Notes: generated by a model from the letters alone, not told the origin. A stretch of 62,434 nt of DNA from Herbiconiux oxytropis (GCF_024979315.1 NZ_JANLCK010000015.1:1-62434); one strand, 5' to 3'. Numbered from the stretch's first letter, positions 25,408 to 33,377 are shown. A program made the numbers and translations.

Positions 25408-26451
25408 CTACTTCGCGAGCTCGTCTTCGAGGGGGTTCTCGAAGGGGGCGAAGGGCTGCGGGAAGGCGGCGATGGCGTCGGCGGCCTCGGCTTCGGTCAC
25501 GAGGGCCGTGGGGCTCTCGATCTCGGCGGGGAGGGTGCCGCCGGCTGCCGCGACCTCGCACGCCTGCACGCCGAGCTGACCGATGGCGAACGGGTACTGG
25601 GCGACGGTGGCCGAGAGGCCGCCGGCCTCGACCGACTCGAGCGCGTCCTGGTTGCCGTCGACCGAGACGACGGTGATCTGGCCGGTGAGGCCGGCGTTCT
25701 CGACGGCCTTGACGATGCCGAGGCCCATGTCGTCGTTGGCGGCGAAGAAGGCCTTCACGTTCGGGTTGGCGGCGATGATGTCGGTCGCGGTGGTGAGGGC
25801 GACTTCGCGCTTCCAGTCGGCGGCCGACTCCTGGATGATGTCGAGATCGCTGCCGACCGCGGCCTTGAAGCCGTCGACGCGTGCGCCGCTCGTGACGTCG
25901 CCGGCGATGCCGCCGATGATGGCGACCTCGGAACCGGCCTCGACCTGCTCGAGCACGAAGTCGCCGGCCTTGCCGCCCGCGGCCTCGTTGTCGGTGCCGA
26001 TGTAGGTCGCGATCTCGAGGTTCGCGGTCTTCGCGGCATCCGCGTCGATCGGGCTGTCGATGTTGACGATGGTCTTGCCGGCGGTCGCGACCTGGCTGAG
26101 GGCCTGCACGAGGTTGGTGCCCGAGATGGGGTTCACGACGAAGCAGCCGAAGTCCTGGCCGGCGAGGGTGGTGAGCTTGTCGGCCTGGCCGGTGGTGTCT
26201 CCGATGTCGGCGGCGGCCTGCACGGTGACGTCGACGCCGTCGGTCTCGGCGGTCTCGTTGATGCCGGACTCCATGGCCTGGAAGAAGGGGTTGTCGAGGC
26301 CCTTGATGACCGCGGCGACCTTGCTGGAGGAGGCCGAGTCACCCGAGCCGTCGCTCGAGCCGCCGGCGCAACCGGCGAGGGCGAGAGCAGCGATACCCAG
26401 GGGCACCGCGATGCGCGCGGTGCGCATCCATGTTGCGTCTTTGCTGAACAT
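25408..26451 (-). CDS. sugar-binding lipoprotein of ABC importer 1 (FrcB/RbsB-like)
   Basis: A 347-aa lipoprotein. A basic N terminus and hydrophobic core end in lipobox ALAGC (Cys28), then a Ser/Gly linker and a type I periplasmic-binding fold: KGLDNPFFQAMESG, FVVNPISGTNLVQAL, VSVDGNQDALESV. It captures a sugar outside the membrane. I choose the ATG at 26451, because AAGGA lies 5 bases before it; the in-frame ATG at 26457 is too close to that site. It is the first gene of sugar operon 1. Confidence 0.9.
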   Translation of the reverse strand: MFSKDATWMRTARIAVPLGIAALALAGCAGGSSDGSGDSASSSKVAAVIKGLDNPFFQAMESGINETAETDGVDVTVQAAADIGDTTGQADKLTTLAGQDFGCFVVNPISGTNLVQALSQVATAGKTIVNIDSPIDADAAKTANLEIATYIGTDNEAAGGKAGDFVLEQVEAGSEVAIIGGIAGDVTSGARVDGFKAAVGSDLDIIQESAADWKREVALTTATDIIAANPNVKAFFAANDDMGLGIVKAVENAGLTGQITVVSVDGNQDALESVEAGGLSATVAQYPFAIGQLGVQACEVAAAGGTLPAEIESPTALVTEAEAADAIAAFPQPFAPFENPLEDELAK

Positions 26452-26497
26452 TGTCATCCTTGGTGGGTCAGGGCACCACTACGTGCCTGCCCGACAG

Positions 26498-26526
26498 AAA
26501 CTACGCCTACTTTTGATTTATTGCAA
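26498..26526 (-). promoter_or_regulatory. promoter of sugar operon 1
   Basis: Minus strand: -35 TTGCAA (26521-26526), 17-base spacer, -10 TAGTTT (26498-26503). The operator half-site ACTTTTG lies in the spacer. Confidence 0.6.
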
Positions 26527-26550
26527 ACCAAAAGTGGCAGGACTTTGATT
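26509..26550. promoter_or_regulatory. AT-rich operator of ROK regulator 1
   Basis: Inverted repeat ACTTTTG (26509-26515) / CAAAAGT (26529-26535), with a third half-site ACTTTGATT at 26542-26550. It overlaps the operon 1 promoter and precedes the divergent ROK gene; this is a striking AT-rich island. ROK repressors commonly bind such sites. Confidence 0.65.
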
Positions 26551-26609
26551 CGACATGTGTCTAGAATGGGGTCCCTCAGCAACACGATGGCAATGGAGCT
26601 CTGCGTAAA

Positions 26610-27800
26610 GTGAAGGATGTGCGAACCCACGTCGGTGAAGTCCTGGCGCTCTTCCGCGAGCACGGGGAGCTCAGCCGCACCGAGGTGATCGATGTCTCCG
26701 GGCTCTCGCGCTCGACCGTGAACCAGCGGCTCGCGGCGCTCGACACCGCGGGGCTGATCTCCGAGATCGGCGGCGGCAGCTCCACCGGTGGCCGGCCGTC
26801 GAGCCGGTTCGCGTTCAATCGGTCGCGCGCCGCGTTCCTCACGGTCGACATCGGGGCCACAGGGCTCGTCGCCGCGCTCTGCGACCTCGGCGGGCAGCCG
26901 TTCGCCCACACCCAGCGCTCGATCGACGTCTGGGAGGGCCCGCGGCCCGTGCTCGCCGTCGTCGACGCCGCGTTCGCCGAGCTGCTGGAGGAGGCCGGCG
27001 GGCCCGAGGTGTGGGGCATCGGGATCGGGGTGCCTGGGCCCGTGGAGTTCGCGGCCGGACGCGTGGTGAACCCGCCGATCATGACCGGGTGGGACGGCTT
27101 CGACATCGCCGGCTGGTTCTCGGGGTACGCGGTGCCCGTGGTGGTCGAGAACGACGCCAACTCCCGTGCCGTCGCCGAGTCCCGGCCGCGCGCCGCCGAC
27201 GCGGTGCGGCACGACGACCTGATCAGCTTGAAGCTCGGCACGGGCATCGGGTCGGGGCTCGTCTTCAACGGGCAGATCATCCGCGGCAGCGACGGCGCGG
27301 CCGGCGACATCGGACACACCAGGGCCGCCGTGTCCGACTCCTCGGCACCGCTGCCGTGCCGGTGCGGCAACGTCGGATGCGTGGAGGCGTACGCCGGCGG
27401 GTGGGCGCTCATCCGCGATCTGGCCGCCGTGGGGGTGCCGGCCGCCGACGTGGCCGAGGTGGTCTCCCTCGTGCGCCAGGGCAATCTCGAGGCCGTGCGG
27501 CTCGTGCGACAGGCGGGGCGGGTGCTGGGGGATGCGGTGGCCGACCTCGTGAGCATCCTCAATCCGGAGTCGATCATCCTCTCGGGGCAGCTCGCCGAGT
27601 GCGGCGAGGTGCTGCTCTCGGGGGTGCGGGAGCGGGTCTACCAGCGCTCGCTGCCGCTCGCGACCCGCAACCTCTCGATCCTGGTGTCGTCGCTCGGGGA
27701 GTTCGCGGGGGTCACGGGGCTCGCGCTCATCACGGCCGACCAGCTCTTCGACACCGGCAACATCGACACCCTCCTGGAGCGCCTGGCGCCTGCCGCCTGA
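26610..27800 (+). CDS. ROK-family transcriptional regulator 1
   Basis: A 396-aa regulator. The N-terminal winged helix (about 8-65, LSRTEVIDVSGLSRSTVNQRL) is fused to a ROK sugar-kinase-like domain with DIGATG near 83, the zinc motif CRCGNVGCVE near 249-258 and AAGDIGH. It probably represses the divergent sugar operon 1 in the absence of its sugar. The start is GTG at 26610; GGAG lies 11 bases upstream. A -10 candidate TAGAAT is at 26562. Confidence 0.9.
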   Translation: MKDVRTHVGEVLALFREHGELSRTEVIDVSGLSRSTVNQRLAALDTAGLISEIGGGSSTGGRPSSRFAFNRSRAAFLTVDIGATGLVAALCDLGGQPFAHTQRSIDVWEGPRPVLAVVDAAFAELLEEAGGPEVWGIGIGVPGPVEFAAGRVVNPPIMTGWDGFDIAGWFSGYAVPVVVENDANSRAVAESRPRAADAVRHDDLISLKLGTGIGSGLVFNGQIIRGSDGAAGDIGHTRAAVSDSSAPLPCRCGNVGCVEAYAGGWALIRDLAAVGVPAADVAEVVSLVRQGNLEAVRLVRQAGRVLGDAVADLVSILNPESIILSGQLAECGEVLLSGVRERVYQRSLPLATRNLSILVSSLGEFAGVTGLALITADQLFDTGNIDTLLERLAPAA

Positions 27801-27873
27801 ACGCCGACGGTCGGCCCGGCCGGTAGTCGTCCTCGTCTGCTCCCGGACGAGCGCCGGTTCGGCGTAGGGGCGT

Positions 27874-27910
27874 TCGCCGAAAGTACTTGCTAAAGTGGAA
27901 AGTTCTTGGA
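27874..27910 (+). promoter_or_regulatory. AAAGT-box operator upstream of membrane protein/HTH pair
   Basis: The stretch holds AAAGTACTTG, then AAAGTGG, then AAAGTTCTTGG, i.e. repeated AAAGT/ACTT half-sites at about 11-base spacing. Such boxes are typical of small winged-helix autoregulators. It lies 29 bases before the start at 27939. Confidence 0.5.
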
Positions 27911-27938
27911 AGGATGGAGGGGACGAAGGGACACCATC

Positions 27939-28370
27939 ATGGAGACGACATCCGCCCCCACCGCCGCCGAGGCCCGCGCGCTGCTCGAGCGGGCCGAGCG
28001 GCTGAGCCGCGGCGCCCACGACGCCACGCGCTGGCCGTACATCGCGTTCATCCTCGCGCTCGGGGTGGCCACCTCGATGGGCACGTTCGCGATGGCCGTC
28101 ACGACCGGCCGCGGCTTCGGCCTCGCCTACGTGGGCACCCTCGCGGTGACGTTCGTGCTGCTGATCTTCTTCATGATCAGCATCCGCGGCCGCTCGGCGT
28201 TCGCACGCAGCCGCCGCTGGACCGCGTACATCGCGAGCTGGTTCGCGAGCTACGCCGCCGCGCTCGCCGTGGTGATCTGGGCGCACGGCGACGTCGTGCT
28301 CGCGGGCGTCGCATCCGGGATCGTGCTCGTGGTGGCACTCGTGTGCGCGGCCTGGGAGGCCCGCTCATGA
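27939..28370 (+). CDS. four-span membrane protein, partner of an HTH regulator
   Basis: A 143-aa protein with an Ala/Glu/Arg-rich N-terminal helix (about 8-25) and four hydrophobic segments (about 33-53, 60-80, 95-115, 119-138). I recognise no functional domain. The stop overlaps the next start (ATGA), so it is translationally coupled to a winged-helix regulator; such pairs often form membrane/regulator modules. AAGGG lies 8 bases before the ATG. Confidence 0.72.
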   Translation: METTSAPTAAEARALLERAERLSRGAHDATRWPYIAFILALGVATSMGTFAMAVTTGRGFGLAYVGTLAVTFVLLIFFMISIRGRSAFARSRRWTAYIASWFASYAAALAVVIWAHGDVVLAGVASGIVLVVALVCAAWEARS

Positions 28371-28690
28371 CCGCGACCGTGCCCGAGCAGCACCCCCGGC
28401 ACCGCCTCGACGACCTGCTCCAGAACCCCGTGCGGTTCTCGATCATGGCGGCCCTCGACCGCGCGGGCACGCTCGGCTTCAAGGAGGTGCGGGATGCGGT
28501 CGAGATCACCGACTCCGCGCTGAGCAAGCAGGCGTCGGCGCTCGAGGCCGCGGGGTACGTCTCGGTGGGCAAGTCGTTCGCCGGCAAGATGCCGCGCACC
28601 TCCCTCTCGCTCACCCGGCAGGGGCGAGCGGCCTGGAAGGCGCACCTCGCGACCCTCCGCGAGATCGCGGGATCCGCCGGCGAGCTCTGA
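28367..28690 (+). CDS. winged-helix DNA-binding regulator (MarR/ArsR-like)
   Basis: A 107-aa single-domain protein: LDDLLQNPVRFSIMAALDRAG then recognition helix DSALSKQASALEAAGYVSVGKSF (in two parts around residues 53-75) and a wing ending TSLSLTRQGRAAWKAHL. It matches the transcriptional-regulator family that accompanies small membrane proteins. It probably binds the AAAGT boxes upstream of the operon. Confidence 0.85.
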   Translation: MTATVPEQHPRHRLDDLLQNPVRFSIMAALDRAGTLGFKEVRDAVEITDSALSKQASALEAAGYVSVGKSFAGKMPRTSLSLTRQGRAAWKAHLATLREIAGSAGEL

Positions 28691-28764
28691 CACCGCTCGG
28701 CGCCGCCGAGCGGCTCGTCCGCGGATGGCCTGGAGCGCCCCCCGTCCCGCTCGCACACCCAAGT

Positions 28765-29268
28765 TCATTCCAAGGGCTTCCGCATCCGGAAGTTCGTCAG
28801 GGCGATGCCGCGGCGCACGGGACGCTGCTCGGCCTCGACGGTGAAGCCGTGGCGCTCGAAGAACGGGCGTGCGGTGATGCTCGCGTGGGTCGTGAGCTCG
28901 GCGGCGGCGCAGGCCCGGGCTGCTGCTTCCACGTGGGTGAGCAGGCACGTGGCCACTCCCCGGCGGAGGAAGGCGGGCGCGGTGAACATCATGTCGATGT
29001 ACCCGTCCGGGCTGACGTCCGAGAACCCCGCCGTATCTCCGTCGATCGTCGCGACGACGCTTCGCCGGGCCGTCATCGCGGCGTCCCAGCGCTCGACGTC
29101 GCGCTCGTCGGCGGCCGCCCAGGCGCTGATCTGCTCGGGTGTGTAGTCGGCAGCGGCGGTCTGGGTGACGGCCGCGAGGAACAGCGCGAGCGTGGCAGGG
29201 GCATCCGCTCGTCCATAGGGGCGGATTCGGATCGGGGCGCGGGTATCGGATCTCGAGTGTGACGTCAC
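28765..29268 (-). CDS. GNAT-family N-acetyltransferase
   Basis: A 167-aa acetyltransferase: IRIRPYGRADAPATLALF near 13-30, coenzyme A-binding region MMFTAPAFLRRGVATCLLTHVE near 93-114, and ARPFFERHGFTVEAEQ near 132-147. The substrate is unknown. The GTG start lies inside a perfect 14-bp palindrome (29257-29270). Confidence 0.87.
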   Translation of the reverse strand: MTSHSRSDTRAPIRIRPYGRADAPATLALFLAAVTQTAAADYTPEQISAWAAADERDVERWDAAMTARRSVVATIDGDTAGFSDVSPDGYIDMMFTAPAFLRRGVATCLLTHVEAAARACAAAELTTHASITARPFFERHGFTVEAEQRPVRRGIALTNFRMRKPLE

Positions 29269-29270
29269 AC
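29257..29270. promoter_or_regulatory. 14-bp palindrome over the GNAT start codon
   Basis: GTGTGACGTCACAC is perfectly palindromic and includes the GTG start at 29268 on the minus strand. It could be a repressor site blocking a leaderless transcript. Confidence 0.4.
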
Positions 29271-29274
29271 CTCC

Positions 29275-29280
29275 ACACTG
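29275..29280 (-). promoter_or_regulatory. -10-like element of the 29268 GNAT gene
   Basis: Minus-strand CAGTGT ends 6 bases before the GTG at 29268. Confidence 0.35.
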
Positions 29281-29392
29281 CCAGCTGAGCCCCTAGCGAA
29301 TGCGGGCGGCGTGCGCAAGTGCCCTGCCGTCTGGCGGGAACGCGCCTACGGTCGTCGTCACGGAGCTGAAGTCGAGACAGGAGAGAGGCGTC

Positions 29393-30541
29393 ATGAAGGC
29401 GATGGTCTACCGCGGACCCTACAAGATCCGCATCGAGGAGAAGGACATCCCCCGGATCGAGCATCCGAACGACGCGATCATCCGGGTGACGAAGGCGGCG
29501 ATCTGCGGCTCGGACCTGCACCTCTATCACGGGCTCATGCCCGACACCCGGGTGGGCACGACCTTCGGCCACGAGTTCATCGGCGTCGTGCACGAGGTCG
29601 GGCCCTCGGTCGAGAACCTCGCGGTGGGCGACCGGGTGATGGTGCCGTTCAACATCTACTGCGGTTCGTGCTACTTCTGCGCGCGCGGCCTCTACTCCAA
29701 CTGCCACAACGTCAACCCGAACGCCACCGCCGTCGGAGGCATCTACGGCTACTCGCACACCTGCGGCGGCTACGACGGCGGCCAGGCCGAGTACGTGCGG
29801 GTGCCCTTCGCCGATGTGGGGCCCTCGATCATCCCGGACTGGCTGGACGACGAGGATGCCCTGCTGATGACGGATGCCCTCGCCACCGGCTACTTCGGGG
29901 CGCAGCTCGGCGACATCCGGCACGGTGACACGGTGGCTGTCTTCGGTGCGGGCCCGGTGGGGCTGTGTGCGGCCAAGTCGGCCTGGCTGATGGGGGCCGG
30001 CCGGGTGATCGTGATCGACCACCTGGAGTACCGGCTGGCCAAGGCGCGCGAGTTCGCGCACGCCGAGACGATCGACTTCGCCGAGCACGACGACATCGTG
30101 GTGACGATGAAGCGGGCGACCGACAACCTGGGTGCCGACGTCGTGATCGACGCGGTCGGTGCCGAGGCCGACGGCAACTTCACCCAGCACCTCACCGGCT
30201 CGAAGCTGAAGCTGCAGGGCGGTTCGCCGATCGCGCTGAACTGGGCGATCGACTCCGTGCGGAAGGGCGGGACGGTGTCGGTGATGGGGGCCTACGGTCC
30301 GATCTTCAGCGCCGTGAAGTTCGGAGACGCGGTGAACAAGGGCCTCACGCTGCGCATGAACCAGTGCCCCGCCAAGCGGCAGTGGCCGCGCCTGCTCGAA
30401 CACATCCGGAACGGCTACCTCACGCCGAGCGACATCGTCACCCACCGCCTGCCGCTCGAGGCGATCGGCGAGGGGTACCACATGTTCTCGGCCAAGCTCG
30501 ACGGCTGCATCAAGACGATCATCACCATGGACGCGGCATGA
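29393..30541 (+). CDS. zinc-dependent alcohol dehydrogenase (MDR family)
   Basis: A 382-aa dehydrogenase of the glutathione-independent formaldehyde dehydrogenase-like group. Catalytic zinc region ICGSDLHLYHG near 36-46 and GHEFIGVVHEVG near 60; structural zinc cysteines CGSCYFCARGLYSNC near 90-104; Rossmann motif FGAGPVGLCAAKSA near 184-197. It should oxidise an alcohol or aldehyde with NAD. The ATG is preceded by GGAGAGAGG. It is followed by a 201-aa gene of unknown function in the same unit. Confidence 0.92.
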   Translation: MKAMVYRGPYKIRIEEKDIPRIEHPNDAIIRVTKAAICGSDLHLYHGLMPDTRVGTTFGHEFIGVVHEVGPSVENLAVGDRVMVPFNIYCGSCYFCARGLYSNCHNVNPNATAVGGIYGYSHTCGGYDGGQAEYVRVPFADVGPSIIPDWLDDEDALLMTDALATGYFGAQLGDIRHGDTVAVFGAGPVGLCAAKSAWLMGAGRVIVIDHLEYRLAKAREFAHAETIDFAEHDDIVVTMKRATDNLGADVVIDAVGAEADGNFTQHLTGSKLKLQGGSPIALNWAIDSVRKGGTVSVMGAYGPIFSAVKFGDAVNKGLTLRMNQCPAKRQWPRLLEHIRNGYLTPSDIVTHRLPLEAIGEGYHMFSAKLDGCIKTIITMDAA

Positions 30542-30555
30542 GAGAGGAACGGACC

Positions 30556-31161
30556 ATGAACGAGAAGACGAGCGCGACGGAGCTCGACCGGCCCTACGTC
30601 GCGGACAAGCCGGCTCCACGCGAGACCGACGACCAGCTGCGGGCGCGGATCCCCGGCTGGGGTGCGGATCTCGACCCGGCGGATCGGCCCGCCGTCCCCC
30701 GCGAGCGGTACGCACCGGAGGTCACGGGCGCGCACTGGGAGTTCCCGGACCGCCAGCCGGAGCTGCACCCCCGTGAGCGGTCGATCGAGCACGGCATGCT
30801 CACGCCGGTCTTCGGCACCGTCGCCCCGCTGCACGGGGTCTCGGGGGCCATCCGCCGCTACGCCTACCGGTACAGCGAGGGGCGTGCGGCGCACTGGCTG
30901 CTGCTCATCGCAGGTGACCGGGTGGACTCTCTCGGCGCTCACGTCAGGTCGCTCGCGACCCTCCACCCCGACAACCCCGTGACCGAGTCCGGGGTGCTCA
31001 GCGAGGTGCGCAGGCGCGGGTGGTCGTCGCGCGTGCGCTCCCGGCGGGTCGACCGCAGTCACACCTGGATCGACCCGATCCTCGTCGCCGGCCCGTGGGT
31101 GGCCACGGGCGTCTTCGCGGTGATGCTCGCGCGGAAGGCCGTCTCGCTCGCACGGCGGTGA
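30556..31161 (+). CDS. conserved hypothetical protein with C-terminal membrane anchor
   Basis: A 201-aa protein. The N-terminal ~95 residues are polar and Pro/Arg-rich (PGWGADLDPADRPAVPRERY). Central residues 96-145 include RRYAYRYSEGRAAHWLLLIAGDRVD, here split as two predicted strands and a helix, and a C-terminal hydrophobic span sits near 175-193. I recognise no family. It is 14 bases after the alcohol dehydrogenase, probably co-transcribed, and may be a stress-related accessory. Confidence 0.68.
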   Translation: MNEKTSATELDRPYVADKPAPRETDDQLRARIPGWGADLDPADRPAVPRERYAPEVTGAHWEFPDRQPELHPRERSIEHGMLTPVFGTVAPLHGVSGAIRRYAYRYSEGRAAHWLLLIAGDRVDSLGAHVRSLATLHPDNPVTESGVLSEVRRRGWSSRVRSRRVDRSHTWIDPILVAGPWVATGVFAVMLARKAVSLARR

Positions 31162-31188
31162 TCACCGCGCTGGTGCGTACGGCGCCGG

Positions 31189-31386
31189 TCAGGACTTCTT
31201 GAGGCGCTTCTTGGTGGAGCGTTCGACGAGGATGGCGAGGTAGTCGCGCACCGGGCGGCCGGCGAGGTCGTCGAACTCGGCGCGGGCGGCGCGCTCGATG
31301 TCGGCGCGCGGCGTGTCCGGGAACTTCGCCTGGAGGCGGTCGACGATCTGCTGGATGATGTCTTCGTCTGTCAGCTCTTTGGCCAT
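31189..31386 (-). CDS. small three-helix-bundle dimerization-domain protein
   Basis: A 65-aa protein that reads MAKELTDEDIIQQIVDRLQA, then AKFPDTPRADIERAARAEF and a basic end KKRLKKS. It matches the small actinobacterial three-helix-bundle dimerization domain, usually beside regulators or on its own. Function unknown. I start at the internal ATG at 31386. Confidence 0.68.
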   Translation of the reverse strand: MAKELTDEDIIQQIVDRLQAKFPDTPRADIERAARAEFDDLAGRPVRDYLAILVERSTKKRLKKS

Positions 31387-31438
31387 GGGTGGAGTGTCGC
31401 ACACCGAGGTGAACAGCTGGTGGCGCGCCGGGGCGAGC

Positions 31439-32455
31439 CTAGCCGGATGCGTCTGCCGTGGCGGCCCCGGCGGCGGCGCGCTCGGACAGCGACGACAGTG
31501 CGGCGCGGAGCTCGGCGGGCTCGACGTCGCTCAGCGCGACCGTGAATCGGCAGAGCTCGGCGGCCAGGCCGCCCCACGACCAGGAGCCCACCCGCACGCG
31601 ACAGCGATCCGGCGCGACCGACTCGACGGTGCCGTCGCCGAGGTAGGGCGCGATCTCGGCGAGGGGCGCATGGAGCAGGGCCTCACCTCGGCACGGCCAG
31701 TCGTCGGCGCCCGTCGATCCCTTGAAGCGGGCCGCCAGGAAACGCGCCGGATCGCCGCCCGGAACGTGCTGGGGGCTGAACCGACGGCCGTTATGGCTGC
31801 GCGGGGTGATCCGGTCGACACGGAAGATCCGCCAGTCGGCGTCTGCGGGGGAGTAGCCGAGCAGGTACCAGCGGCCGCCGTGCAGCAGCAGGTGGTGCGG
31901 CTGCACCGAGCGGACGGGTGGTGGATGCGGAGCATCCGATGCATCGGGTGACGCGTAGTCGAAGCGCAGTTCCTCGGTGTCCAGGATGGACTCCCCGATG
32001 CGCAGCAGCACCGCCGGGTCGGCCTGCACGGCCCCGGTTCTCGAGCTCGTGTGGGCGAGGCTCGCGACCCGATGCGCCAGCCGCGCGGGCATGAGCCGGC
32101 TGACGGTCCCGAGAGCCCGCTCGGCCGCCTCCTCCACCCCGGCTCCGAGCGATCCGGCGGTGCGGAGGGCCAGCGTGAGCGCGATCACCTGCTCGTCGTC
32201 GAACAGCAGCGGCGGCAGCGTGCTGCCTGCCTCGAGGCGGTAGCCGCCGTCGGGGCCCCTGGTGGCGTCGATCGCGTAGTCGAGCTCGCGCAGCCGCTCG
32301 ATGTCGCGGCGCACGGTGCGCGCGCTCACCTCCAGCCGCGCGGCGAGCACGGGCGCCGGCCAGTCGCGGCGCGACTGCAGCAGTGACAGCAGGGTCAGCA
32401 GCCGCTTCGAGGTCGATGGCGAGGATGCGAGGGGCACGAATCCATGATCGCGCAT
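31439..32455 (-). CDS. WYL-domain helix-turn-helix regulator (YafY-like)
   Basis: A 338-aa regulator. An N-terminal HTH_11 winged helix (about 15-75, LAARLEVSARTVRRDIERLREL) is followed by a WYL sensor domain (about 150-250, VQPHHLLLHGGRWYLLGYSPAD) and a C-terminal WCX-like extension. These proteins respond to nucleic acid or small ligands and often control a neighbouring gene; the VOC gene is divergent here. A 9-bp inverted repeat directly abuts the start codon. Confidence 0.9.
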   Translation of the reverse strand: MRDHGFVPLASSPSTSKRLLTLLSLLQSRRDWPAPVLAARLEVSARTVRRDIERLRELDYAIDATRGPDGGYRLEAGSTLPPLLFDDEQVIALTLALRTAGSLGAGVEEAAERALGTVSRLMPARLAHRVASLAHTSSRTGAVQADPAVLLRIGESILDTEELRFDYASPDASDAPHPPPVRSVQPHHLLLHGGRWYLLGYSPADADWRIFRVDRITPRSHNGRRFSPQHVPGGDPARFLAARFKGSTGADDWPCRGEALLHAPLAEIAPYLGDGTVESVAPDRCRVRVGSWSWGGLAAELCRFTVALSDVEPAELRAALSSLSERAAAGAATADASG

Positions 32456-32480
32456 GATGCGGACGTTCCCTGTCCGCATC
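32456..32480. promoter_or_regulatory. WYL-regulator operator (9-bp inverted repeat)
   Basis: GATGCGGAC (32456-32464) and GTCCGCATC (32472-32480) pair perfectly around a 7-base spacer. It touches the regulator start (32455) and lies 52 bases from the divergent VOC start. Confidence 0.65.
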
Positions 32481-32532
32481 CGCTGCGAGAGTGCTCCTGA
32501 CCACGAATCAATCCCATCGATCAGGAGCACTC

Positions 32533-32994
32533 ATGTCCGCCACCCCCGTCACCCACCTCAACTTCCACGGCGAGGCCCGCGCCGCCCTCGAGTTCTACGC
32601 CGCCGCTTTCGGTGGTGAGGTGGCCATCCGCACGTATTCCGATTTCGGCATGCCCGCAGGCCTCCCCGACTCCGACAGGGTCGTCTTCGGCCAGGTCGTC
32701 GCCCCCAGCGGCTTCACGGTCATGGCCTACGACGTGCCGGGAGTGCCCGATGCTCCCACGGCCCCCGCCTCCACCCGCCGGGAGAACGGTATGACCATCA
32801 CCACGGCGCCCTTCTTCCTCGCCCTGAACGCCGACACCCTCGACGAGGCGACCGAGCACTGGAACGCCCTCTCCACGGGCGCCACCGTGATCGAGCCGCT
32901 CGCCGCCTCCGCCTGGTCGCCCGGGTTCGGCATGGTCACGGACCGCTTCGGCGTCACCTGGGTGCTGAGCGTCACGGCCCCCGAGCAGCCCTGA
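32533..32994 (+). CDS. VOC-family (PhnB/3-demethylubiquinone-9-like) protein
   Basis: A 153-aa single VOC module: THLNFHGEARAALEFYAAAFGGEVAIRTY at the start, in the PhnB/YjdN style, and DRFGVTWVLSV at the end. Such proteins bind small ligands or have unproven enzymatic roles. AGGAG lies 6 bases before the ATG. It is divergent from the WYL regulator, its probable controller. Confidence 0.87.
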   Translation: MSATPVTHLNFHGEARAALEFYAAAFGGEVAIRTYSDFGMPAGLPDSDRVVFGQVVAPSGFTVMAYDVPGVPDAPTAPASTRRENGMTITTAPFFLALNADTLDEATEHWNALSTGATVIEPLAASAWSPGFGMVTDRFGVTWVLSVTAPEQP

Positions 32995-33032
32995 CCCCCC
33001 GAGCAGCCCTGACCCACCGATCCGCCCCGGCG

Positions 33033-33377
33033 CTACTCGGCGTCGGGGATGTGGTGGCGCGACCAGTCGGCGAGGGCGACCGCGTGCGGCAGGAGCGTGC
33101 GGGCGGTCGGTGTGAGCTCGTACTCGACGCGCGGGGGCACCTCGGGGTAGGAGGTGCGGGTCACGAGGTCGTCGCGGGTGAGGTGGGCGAGGGTGCGCGA
33201 GAGCATGCGCTGCGAGACACCCGGGATGCGACGCTGCAGCTCGGTGAAGCGGAGCCGGCGGTCGTGCAGGGTGGCGATCACGAGCAGGGTCCACTTGTCG
33301 GCGATCCGGTCCAGGAGCGCGCGGAGGGCGCGGCCCTGATCGCCCCGGATCAGGCAGACGTCGTCGCCGTCGGACAC
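33033..33377 (-). CDS. HxlR-family transcriptional regulator
   Basis: A 114-aa winged-helix regulator: ADKWTLLVIATLHDRRLRF near 25-43, the recognition helix SQRMLSRTLAHLTRDDLVTR near 54-73, then PPRVEYELTPTARTL. HxlR proteins often sense aldehydes, disulfides or quinones. I choose the GTG at 33377 because GAGGAGG lies 5 bases ahead; this gives the usual family length, while the ATG at 33449 would read through the operator region. It is divergent from a DoxX gene. Confidence 0.87.
   Translation of the reverse strand: MSDGDDVCLIRGDQGRALRALLDRIADKWTLLVIATLHDRRLRFTELQRRIPGVSQRMLSRTLAHLTRDDLVTRTSYPEVPPRVEYELTPTARTLLPHAVALADWSRHHIPDAE

Noticed and set aside
26458-28286. Long minus-strand frame opposite ROK regulator 1
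   Set aside because: It is a shadow frame with repeated Arg/Glu/His composition; the plus strand encodes a complete ROK protein.
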